Assembly: GCF_947507565.1 (NCBI RefSeq)
Contig: NC_089175.1
Coordinates: 7,243,733 to 7,307,732 of the forward strand
Reading direction: 5' to 3'
Length of the DNA stretch: 64,000 nt
Source of the DNA: Oscarella lobularis
Lineage: Eukaryota > Porifera > Homoscleromorpha > Homosclerophorida > Oscarellidae
Under the pieces are notes generated by a model. The model did not search any database, had not been told where the DNA came from, and worked only from the letters and a program-made list of their open reading frames with translations. The translations under genes were made by a program, and so were the position numbers. Position 1 is the first letter of the stretch; each line of letters begins with the position of its first letter. Below, piece by piece: positions 55,314-64,000 of the stretch.

Positions 55314-55497
55314 ACTAATTAGAGAGTGCTAAGTAAGTTATGCTAACCCGTGGTCACGTGCCGAAGGGGGTCGATGACGTACGCAAGTGGTACCAGACCC
55401 CACGAGCAGTGAGGCAAGACCGCGCCCACACACCTCGCGCGCTAAAGCTACCAAACGAACAGCCTCCTGCTCGTAAGGGTCTGGCTTGCGAGGCTAC
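55314..55497 (+). repeat. Inverted duplication, arm 2
   Basis: Carries the start codon and first about 50 codons of the Kelch-Death gene on the + strand, then leaves the homology at about 55498 (GAGGCTACAGCC). The result is a head-to-head pair of identical 5' ends, of which only the - strand one leads into a Kelch domain. Confidence 0.85.
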
Positions 55498-57120
55498 AGC
55501 CACGCCATTTATTTCTCTGGCAACCAGTGCGCGCGCACGCGCAGTAAATGTTCATCGTTTCTTTCTGCACGGAATGTTCTGGATTGAGCCCGTTCGATTG
55601 CATCACCAAATGTGACACAGATCGTCCTTGTTGTCGACCTAGCTGTTTTCTCGGTGAAGCAATTTTTCTCGAAGAAGCCAAATAGACCGCTAAAGATCAG
55701 GTGGCGAGCGACGAAGACAAGAAACTGAGGTATGAGAGAGAGTAGAAAGAGAAAGAGAGGAGGGGTCCCTTTCTCTCTTTTTCGGTTTTTGAGTGTTATT
55801 TATAGGGCCTCGTCTTTAGGTGGCATACAATGATGGAATAGAAATATTTTCTGGATCTATTTTCTGCAGATAACATGGTTCCCTAAAACTAATGTAATCT
55901 ACTTCAGAGTTCGATTTTGTTAGTTAGACTAATTAAATCACTTTTACGGTTGTAGGCGTTTCCAAATTTATTCGTCAAAAGCGTTGGGCTGTCCAACCGA
56001 TTCCTCACCTGACACATTCCCACCCGAGTTCCTATATCTTCTTTGTATACGTATATGGACGGAGAGAGAAATTAATGATTGAAATTAAAACATCTCAAGG
56101 CAAGGACTATGATAGGTGAGGTACTTTGGAATGGTTCTAGTTTAGAATCCATGCTCATTTTCTAGGGACGTCTGAGTCGTTACGTCATTGGAGGGGCGTT
56201 AACTATGATGGATCAGATAAGTGTCCAAGTTATTCTGTGAATGTCAGTGACTTTGCTTCTTTTGTTGTGGCAGGACGAAGACTTAGCGGTGCGATGAGGA
56301 ATTTTTGCAAGGTTGTTTTCTACATTTTGACCATGCGTGCAGTATGTGATATTGATTTATCATATTCAAATCAAACTCTTTTTCAATTGAGGATTCCTCA
56401 TTTTTGGTGGACGGGACAACCAAGAGAAACGGTGGAATTCTACAATGGTTGGCTAAATCTGAAAAAAAGATTTATATCCGTTAGGCAATTTGTTTAGAAA
56501 CTGGGCGGCGGTCTACGGATGAGACAAGATTTTCATTTTTTGTGTGTTTGGCCGACGCCACTTGTTAGTTAAGAAACAATTTACATCTTTTTAGTTGTCT
56601 AGTTTTGGTAATTTATATTAATTATTAAACGTTTCAACAAATTGCTGTTCTCTCACGTCTATCAACAGATCATGGAATATTTTTAAAACGCATCTCTAAT
56701 ACTTGGGTGGCCCGTATGTCTGAGTAAGGCAAACGCTTTTCTGTTTTGTTTGTGGAAAAGCTGTTTAAGTAATTAACCTACCCAGACATACGGGCTCCCA
56801 ACAAAAGGCAACCAGTGGCAGTAATTTCTCTCGGGTGTAGGTAACTATGCAAAAAGCTATTTAGGAAACTAAGAAAGCAAAAATGAAAACTTCCAGAAAA
56901 AATAACGTTAGAGACATACGTTATTAAACGCACTTTCGCAGTCAAACAGAATAATAAAAAATCAATTTCTGTCGAGAAATTATATTCATCAACAGAAACA
57001 ACACAAAAAAGTTATGTTAAAAAGTACTTTCGTCGAACAGGTACCAAAATAACAAACACAAAAGTCTAGAAAAATGCCTAAGAAACATCAAAAACAGGGA
57101 ACAAAGGCACACATAATCGT
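55498..57120. other. Intergenic, nothing recognised except a short fold-back
   Basis: A frame at 56237-56497 has no known domain. At about 56706-56792 GGCCCGTATGTCTGAGT pairs with ACCCAGACATACGGGCTC, separated by about 55 bp, a small hairpin of the kind left by foldback elements. Confidence 0.4.
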
Positions 57121-58388
57121 TCAATCGATTGATATTTTTTGGAGGATGACCCTATGAGTGCCTCCTTCAAAAACACCACTAACTATTCTCTTTGCTGTAA
57201 GAATGTTTTCAGCTGTTAAACCTCTTTGATGTTCGGCAAAATTGACTTTTAGCGTTTCAAAGCACCTTTGTGCTGACATTCGATTGGCGGGATTACGACC
57301 AATCAAGCAAGAGCAAAGCATGAATAAATCAGGACGACTAGCAAGAGCATCAAGCTGAGTCTGCCTCTCCTCTGGAATAGGACCCACACCCGTGAAGATC
57401 TCAAGTAATGACACGCCCACGCTGTACACGTCACTATTCAACGTGCTCGAAGTGGCAGGACTGCCACACTCAGGCAACCTTTCTGGAGCGAGATAAGGAG
57501 GGCTCATTGGACCAGCGGACAGAGAACTCTCGATAATACGAGCCGCTCCCAAGTCACCCACTTTTACCTTCATATCTCTCGTGACGAGAACATTTGACGG
57601 GCGAATGTCGCCGTGGACGTAGGCTCGAGGACGAATCTGATGAAGATACGATATACCTGACGTCATATCCATGGCAATAGACAGCTGCTCGTAATTGGTC
57701 AAATAGGATCCGGATGCGTGGGCGGCGTCGATGACTTCACTGACGGATCCTTCGAGTAATTCCATGACGATTTGGAGAGGAGATCCTTCGGTTATGACCG
57801 CTCCACATACGATCATTATATTGGGATGATGGAGTCGACTGCATACGAGGACTTCTCGTCGAAACATTGCCACGTTGCGTTGACTTGTAATGAGCTCGTG
57901 AATTTTCTTCACGGCGACTCTCATTCCGCGCCATTGGCCCACGGAAACGCCTTAGTGATATACGCAATTATAAATTTAAATAAATAACTATTTATTACAT
58001 TCACCTGCAAAAGATCCTGAACCGAGGTTTTGGCTTGACAGGTGAACTTCGTCTGGACTAAGGTTCAACACGTCAGTGAACTCGTCGAGGCGTCGCTTCA
58101 TCTCGTCACGAGATGCTTCAAGGGTTTCGCAGCGTGTCAATGCAACACTACGGTGGCGTTGCACTGACGTCAGTTCCTCCCTACAAAGCAGAGTAATTTT
58201 TAAAGTTATATTATGTATTTTTCTTTGGAACCTGATGGAAGAAATTTGTTCGTCTTTACGGCGCTGAGCCAAAGATGCTTCTCTACGAACAGACGCCAAT
58301 TCTTGCCTATAATTGAAAGCTGAAACAAAATTTATTTATTAATTTTAATAAATAACCTGATCTGTGCATTTTCTCCGTCTTTGCGCAT
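57121..58388 (-). CDS. Coiled coil-tyrosine-kinase-like protein kinase
   Basis: Exon 1 (58388-58357) begins MRKDGENAQIR. Then QELASVRREASLAQRRKDEQ, then EELTSVQRHRSVALTRCETL with DEMKRRLDEFTDVLNLSPDE, the linker before the kinase. The G-loop LGSGSFAG is split by an intron, followed by VSVGQWRGMRVAVKKIHELI. The catalytic loop is YVHGDIRPSNVLV (HGD for HRD), the metal site GDLGAAR (DLG for DFG), then YLAPERL, DVYSVGVSLLEIFTG and an ending ILQKISID. All catalytic Lys/Asp/Asn/Asp residues are present. The start codon lies at the junction with USP-derived sequence, created where a coiled-coil exon was cut. Confidence 0.8.
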
Positions 58389-58785
58389 GAGATGGAATTG
58401 ATTCGATACTATTCGATCGTCGAAGAGAGCTGCGACTATAATCAGAGCCTGAATAAATCTAGCTTGCATCTAATCTCTTAGACAGAATTCTTGGTGTGGA
58501 AGCAGGGACGTAATCGAAGCGAGTGCCTGTGCAGTCATTATGAGCACTGGCGTCGTTCATGAAAGGCGTAATCGCTTTTACTCGCTCGTGGCGGCCGGCT
58601 AGCGCTCTCATTGACTCGTTTTTGTAGCTGGATGTCTGTTTAGGTCGAGGATCGGGCGGTAACTGGCGATGCGATCCCCCTGGAAGGTAATTGCGTTGTG
58701 GTCTAGACGAACTGAGTGATTTCGATGCCGTTGAGCCGCTAGTATTTCTCCGCTGTAAGATCGGAGATCGTCTCCTCTTCGCCAT
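58389..58785 (-). pseudogene. USP N-terminal relic, second copy
   Basis: From MAKRRRSPILQRRNTSG (58785) it parallels 52191-51780, including SMRALAGRHE and ASTPRILSKRLDAS. A TAG follows DAS where the first copy has CAG. After PSH it changes abruptly into a coiled-coil exon at 58387. The USP frame and the coil frame do not agree across the join. A relic serving as 5' sequence of the kinase gene. Confidence 0.75.
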
Positions 58786-59048
58786 GTTGTAAACAGTCAC
58801 GTGCCTAGCAACAATAATGCGCGATCGCAAACAAAATGTATGTAACTTCCTGTCTTTGATCATCTACTATTTTAATTCAACTAATTGCTCGAAAAGGAAG
58901 ATTTTCAAATGACGCAAAGCCTCGATCTAGCTATCTGCACCGCTTTTTCTAACAGATTGGATAAGAATTTTTAGAGGACATGCAAACATTTACAATATCA
59001 AAAAGATGTGTCAAAAATAAGAGATAAAAACAAGCAGCAAAGCCCGAG
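58786..59048. other. Short intergenic gap
   Basis: 3' flank of the OTU-kinase gene and upstream part of the USP relic (CACGTGCCTAGCAAC shared with 52204-52218). No gene. Confidence 0.4.
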
Positions 59049-62000
59049 TTAATAAAAAGAACTTGATAGTACGACTTTGTGACTGTCTCTTCCAAAAACT
59101 CCCTTCACCAGACGTAACGTTGGAAACAGCCCAAGCGCTGACAAACGACTTTGACTGTCACTAAACTCACTCTTCAGCGCATCAAAGCATTCTTGTGCTG
59201 AGGGTCTATTGTTAGGGTCATCATATATCAAACGAGAGCAAAGCATTAAAAGACTAGGACGATTAGCGAGAGCGTCCAATTGAGTCTGCCTCACTTCAGG
59301 AATGGGACCAACCCCGGTGAAGATCTCTATCAAAGAAACGCCAACGCTGTACACGTCGCTAGGCAACGAGCTAGAAGCGGCAGTGCCGTCAGAACGCGGT
59401 GATCTTTCCGGAGCGAGATATTGCTGACTGACAGGGCCAGCCGACAGAGAACTCTCGATCAGATGAGCCGTTCCCAAGTCGCCCACTTTGACTTTCATAT
59501 CTCTTGTGACGAGGATATTAGACGGGCGGACGTCACCGTGGACGTAGGGACGCGGACGAATCTGATGAAGATATGAAATACCTGACGTCATATCAATGGC
59601 AATAGACAATTGCTCGTAAATGGTCAGATAAGAGCCGGTAGTGTGAGCTGCGTCGATGACTTCGCTCACTGATCCCTCGAGTAATTCCATGACCATTTGG
59701 AGAGGAATTCCTTCGGCCATCACCGCTCCGCAAACGGTCGTGATGTTGGGATGATGAAGTCGACTGCAGACGAGGACTTCTTGTTCGAATAATGCCATGT
59801 TGCGTTGATTCGTGATGAGCTCGTGGATTTTTTTGACTGCAACCGTCATTCCGCGCCAACGGCTCACAAAAACGCCTGAGTGTGAATACATAATATTAAC
59901 CGAGATATTATGCATTTCAGTTCTTACTTGCAAATCCTCCTGATCCTACTTTTTGATCAGTCAGGTGTACTTCGTCTTCTCTGATGTTCAACACGTCAGT
60001 GAATTCTTCAAGGCGTCGTTTCATTTCGTTACGAGATGCCTCCAGAGTTTGGCATCGTGTCAATGCAACACTATGGTTACGTTGCACTGACGCTAGTTCA
60101 TCCCTAAAGAATATTATATGATGAATGTAATTTTGCTGTTTAAGACGACGTTGCTTTGTATACCTGATATGAGAAATGTCTGCATCTTTTCGCTCTAAAA
60201 AACGTTGACATGATGCAATATCCTCCCTGTTCAAAACAATAAAACACACTTATTATTTTGATTATTAGAAATCATTTTCAATGACCTTAGTCGAGTAATG
60301 ACACCCTCTTTATCCTGTTGAGACGTGGCCAATTGCTGTCTAAAACAATGAATATATACACTATTGGCAGAACCCATTTTTTTGTGGGGCTACTGAATGA
60401 AAGAAATCTGATGGTCTTTTTCCTGTTCAAGACGACGTTGAGCAATAGATGCTTCTCTTCGAACAGACGCTAATTCTCGCCTATAATTAAAAATGAAACA
60501 AAATTCATTTATTACTTTCCATAAATAACCTGATCTGTGCATTTTCTCCGTCTTTGCGCTCAACAAGACGACGAGAAGAGGTCAGTTCCTCTCTAAAAAC
60601 AATAAATATATCAACTATTTGATGAGCCTATTCTTTCGTGGCTACAGAATTGAAGCAATTTGTTGGTCTTTTTCATGTTCAAGACGACGTTGAGCAAAGG
60701 ATGCTTCTTTTTGAACAGACGCCAATTCTTGCCTAAAATTAAAAGATGACACCAAATTTATTTATTAATTTTAATGAATAACCTGATCTGAGCCAATTCT
60801 CCCTCTTTACGTTCAACAAGACAATGAGAAGAGTTCAGTTTTTCTCTAAAACCAAAAAATTCACGTTAAGAGTTAATTTTATGGAGAAGTTAAAGATCAA
60901 TAATAATTAATATATATTAGGTAACCTTATTTGAGCGATTTGACGTTCGGCAGATGCCAGTTCATTTCTAAATTTAAAAAAATTACAATCATAATACATT
61001 ATTTGTTATTATCCCTAACCCTAAATTTGATGACGTCATTTTTGAAGATGTCTGTGGAAGAGGAGGGGGAGGAGGTTGATTTCGCTTTTCTTCTTCGTCT
61101 ATCAGATAATGAACATAATTATCAAAGAGATTTTGATGATTTGGCGGTTGAGAAAAGCAAGCGGCCGCTTTGATTGTTCTTCGCGAAGTCGCACCAACTT
61201 CAATTTTGACTAATTCCAAATAATCTTCGCAGAGATTACGAGGAATTTCCGTAGAAGCGTCAATAAAATGTACAGGCAATGGATTAAAGTCCCCATAGCG
61301 AACGAGAGGAACGACTTGCATCAATTGTTCACCACTGGCCAAACTGACGAATAGCATGGGAGTAAAATGACTATTGACAAATCCAATGACGACAGGCGTT
61401 TTGCAACAATTCAAAGGATCGCACAACAATGGCAAATAGATGCCACCCATTGTAACAGGTTGAAGGGGTTGACCATATAAATCGAGAATTTCGCGCTGTG
61501 ATAGAACGATGATGGGACGTCGAAGAACATTGGCCAAAACGAAAATGTGAATTTCTTCGAGACTTTCGAGACGTTGTTGATCGAGTGCTTTTGAATCGAG
61601 ATCGACGGCATTGAGAACCATAATCCACTCTTCACGCCACGTTTTCGTATCGTACGAAACTTTCATGGAATCGGGACAATCTTTGTTCGCACGTTCGCGC
61701 CAAGCGTGCCATCGTTGGCGAATTTGTGCTTTGGAGTCCCGTACAAGGGCGTCGTAAATCGATCGACGTAACTCGAGAGAGCGATCGTGATAACCCCAAA
61801 GGAATAGCGAAGTAGCATGCAAAAGGCCATTTCCGTCGCTCATCGTATTCATGGGCAACATGGGTACGATCGTTAGACACCAATTGATGGCGTGGCACTC
61901 TCCGAGCGAATTCAGAGCGTATTTGTCGAATAAATGATCGTAGACGAACTGTTTTTGCGAACGTTTTAGATGCGCAACGTCTGGCGGTACGACGATGGAC

Positions 62001-62197
62001 GTCCAAGCGCAATCGTTCTTGTAATAAGGACGATTCTCGTCGTCGACGTAATTCAGTTGAACGGCTTTGCGAGCGCGACTTGTGCCCGCCAAATCGTGCA
62101 GCGACGCGCTTTGATGAAGCATCTTCTTCGTCAGGCCGGGGCAACGCGTGACGAAAGAGTGAGGGATCTTCGCGTCGGTATCGGCCTCCCTCGACAT
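59049..62197 (-). CDS. OTU (A20/Cezanne-like)-coiled coil-kinase protein
   Basis: A single long exon from 62197 encodes an OTU domain of the A20/OTUD7 type: SDGNGLLHATSLFLWGYHDR, ESLEEIHIFVLANVLRRPII, GGIYLPLL, NSHFTPMLFV. The catalytic Cys of the DGNC box is Gly (GGC), so it is predicted inactive as a deubiquitinase. A GTTAGG donor at 61019 and an acceptor at 60968 (52-bp intron, phase 2) join the exon in frame to coiled-coil exons: NELASAERQIAQIR, REKLNSSHCLVERKEGELAQ, QELASVQKEASFAQRRLEHE, and others. The kinase follows: VGSGGFA, WRGMTVAVKKIHELI, YVHGDVRPSNILV, GDLGTAH, YLAPERS, ending VLSSSFY. Unspliced, the OTU exon ends at 60989 as a 402-residue protein, so both forms are possible. The kinase part is about 70-75% identical to its neighbour by eye. 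Confidence 0.72.
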
Positions 62198-62395
62198 TCC
62201 CCCATCTCAATGTTGGGACTCCCCTTGCGTAACGCGCACGTGGGATTCGCGGAAGTCCCGTCTTACATCATCATCATCATGACACCAGATGATTAGCAAT
62301 AGATTCTATTAGGTGGACAACAAATTACATATACCGTAATATATCTTTAACATGCATTTCTTGTAACAAAAGTAAAAGTCATACATCTCTCTATA
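62198..62395. promoter_or_regulatory. Upstream region of the OTU-kinase gene
   Basis: 198-bp gap between the 3' end of the Ig gene and the OTU start. A CATCATCATCAT run is at about 62267-62280. No clear motif. Confidence 0.3.
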
Positions 62396-63849
62396 CTAAC
62401 ACACTTGGTCATAAGTTTGACGTTCACGATTGAACCACTTGAACTCTGTTGTTGGAGAGGAGTAGCTACCACAGTAGAACGTCTCCTGTCTGTTGTCTGA
62501 ACAAGCAACATCTATTTTGCATGTAGCCTTCCTAAACGGTACGTTGACAAAGTCAGGTTTCTTTCGGCCTTTTGGAGCAATCATATACAGCAGTTCCTCG
62601 TGTCCAGGTAGAGTCCCACAAGGATCACATGCTTGTTCAAGTGTTTTCTTCAGTTTCTCAGTAGGCGTACACTCAATTTCATTGGGATTGAACTTGGCGG
62701 AGGAGGAGGAGGAGGAGGGGTCAATTTTGTAATAACTTGGTGGTCGATCTCCATTTTTGTTGAGACATGCTACATCGAACTTGCCTTGACTATTTTTGGA
62801 GTTATAATATCTTTTTTTACAAGAAATTTCGTACTTGCGACCACACTTTTGTTGGACGTTTACGTGTTTTGAAGGAAGCAAAAGTGAGTCGAACGAGGGA
62901 CACTTCCAACATATGTCAGAAATGTTTTCTGAGGCATCACGAACAGAAACCCACTTTCCAACGTCACATTTTACGTCTACGTCTGGAACGTCATAAAAAC
63001 AGTCAATGGTCAAAGTCGTTCCACTTGATGTCCGCGCAGATGCTCCGCGTGGTGTACGACCATTTCTGAGAACATCTCGAAGATGAACAGTATCACAACC
63101 TTGAAAAAAATGAATTCTTTATATCATTTTATAAAGGGCGCTGATACTGACTTACGAGGCGGTTCAACGGTAATATTGCGCTCTACATTCTCCAAAACGC
63201 ATTTATACGTTCCATACACGGAATTGGACTTGATTGGTATGTGCAATAGTGAGTCGTTGTTATCTCCTTCAACGACGTACGTCGTCTTTCTGTTAGATGT
63301 AATTTGTCTCCAAGTGCGCTTGGCAACGTCGAGGAAGAACCACGTTGGCCTGGCATTTACACCGTTAACAGTGCAACGTTGGAGAATGAAGTCTTCATCT
63401 TTTTCAGAGTATTCCTCAATGATTACATGAGGATGAACTGGACAAAAAATGATTATTATTATTATTATAGAAAGGAGATTATAGCACCAACCTGGACGAA
63501 CGTAAATTATTTTGCCATTTTCACAACGAAATGTGATTTCTTGAGAAGTGATAGCGTTTCCTAGAGCAGGCACAAGTCGAACGTATTCGCTGTTGTCTGC
63601 ACAAGACGCCGGACTGTCGTCAATTCTCCATTCCAAAAGATTTTTGGGTTTTCGAATGGATGGCAGTTTGCACTTGTTTTCATTGCATTTCCCTTTGGCT
63701 GCTAATACTGTCATAGAAAGGGAGAAAAGGCGTCGGGGAACGACTAAGACGCGTCGAACGCACTGTCGCAGTGTCAGCTGTAGCTGCACCCTTAAACTGA
63801 TCGATCGATTCACCTCTTCCAGCATTTCCTTCGGTTTCGCGAGGCGCAA
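62396..63849 (-). CDS. Secreted immunoglobulin-domain protein, Cys-rich C-terminus
   Basis: Exons on the - strand. The first clear one (from about 63707, after GTATTAG) reads AAKGKCNENKCKLPSIRKP. The next, after TTTGTCCAG, is Ig-like (RPTWFFLDV, LLHIPIKSNSVYGTYKCVL). The last exon, after TTTTTCAAG, starts CDTVHLRDVLRNGRTPRG with a second Ig-type LTIDC. It then has about 12 further Cys and a polySer stretch, ending NRERQTYDQVC. The joining phase is consistent (EPPR-CDTV). No transmembrane segment before the stop, so probably secreted. The true 5' end is uncertain; MRLAKPKEM at 63849 is only the first Met in frame and is not signal-like. Confidence 0.6.
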
Positions 63850-64000
63850 AACTGCTCGTGAGACCCCTTAGGAGGCCTCACTTGCTATCGAGTCGTGTCA
63901 TGAGCAATTTCGACTCACAAACAGCAATAGAAGCTCGTTCGGAAAGCGGGACAAGTTCGATTCAGCTAGAAAATCGGAACCAGCTGATGTCAAGTGACGT
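63850..64000. other. Window edge, non-coding
   Basis: Contains the inverted partner of the 5583-5615 motif (TGAGACCCCTTAGGAGGCCT). Otherwise nothing recognised. Confidence 0.3.

Noticed and set aside
58389-58785. USP-coiled coil-kinase fusion protein
   Set aside because: The USP-derived frame has a stop and is out of phase with the coiled-coil exon at the junction, so the kinase more likely starts at the new ATG.
61371-62210. Long alternate frames (up to 192 codons) on the - strand over the OTU exon
   Set aside because: They are frame shadows of the OTU coding exon; only the OTU frame has family motifs.
1-64000. tRNA or rRNA genes
   Set aside because: No tRNA A/B box arrangement with a cloverleaf or rRNA-like stretch was noticed by eye on either strand; a tRNAscan-type run would be needed to exclude them.

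Overview
The window is animal nuclear DNA from an intron-rich, compact genome. Most introns are about 50-60 bp with GT..AG ends. The mix of contents fits an early-branching metazoan, most likely a sponge: HSP70-family ER chaperone, bHLH-zipper factor, fibronectin-type receptor tyrosine kinases, tyrosine-kinase-like kinases behind coiled-coil repeats, CARD and Death domains, and an A20-like OTU domain. The species assignment is inference.

Left part (1-30 kb): five paralogous + strand genes encode an N-terminal CARD, a charged coiled coil and a six-bladed-type Kelch domain (334-1681, 6206-7492, 12318-13688, 24605-25951, 28164-29472). Copies 2, 4 and 5 read through; copies 1 and 3 share one identical in-frame TGA. 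The Kelch exons are almost identical between copies except for short multi-codon patches at equivalent places in each blade. A conserved downstream module carries antisense splice-like signals. About 3.5 kb covering the Kelch exon of copy 1 and its 3' flank is repeated around copy 2. Between copies 3 and 4 sit a divergent pair, a bHLH-zipper gene (- strand) and HYOU1/GRP170 (+ strand), sharing a promoter with CRE sites and an ERSE-like site. Broken pieces of HYOU1 are scattered among the CARD-Kelch genes.

Middle part (30-49 kb): a receptor tyrosine kinase with three FN3 domains and an FN2-like module lacks the transmembrane and kinase N-lobe exons. A second, broken receptor kinase follows, and a 934-bp inverted-repeat transposon lies between the two. 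Then come poorly recognised sequence, a minisatellite and dispersed repeats. A 5.8-kb DNA transposon (42931-48735) with 6-bp target duplication carries a DDE integrase-like transposase and, on the other strand, a HECT-type ubiquitin ligase. It sits inside the third copy of a dispersed repeat whose empty versions are at about 2.4 and 8.2 kb.

Right part (49-64 kb): a multi-exon secreted protein, a USP deubiquitinase fragment, and a cluster of - strand genes built from interchangeable parts. These are Kelch + coiled coil + Death (52331-55012), coiled coil + kinase (57121-58388) and OTU + coiled coil + kinase (59049-62197). They share small coiled-coil exons with the same phase and about 50-bp introns. 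The OTU domain has Gly in place of the catalytic Cys. An Ig-domain secreted protein closes the window.

Taken together the window looks like an innate-immunity or cell-death signalling neighbourhood: Kelch sensors joined to CARD or Death adaptors, ubiquitin-related modules and kinases, shuffled by exon exchange and local duplication. This functional reading is inference; the domain calls come from motifs read by eye. I saw no retroviral, LTR or Polinton-type element.
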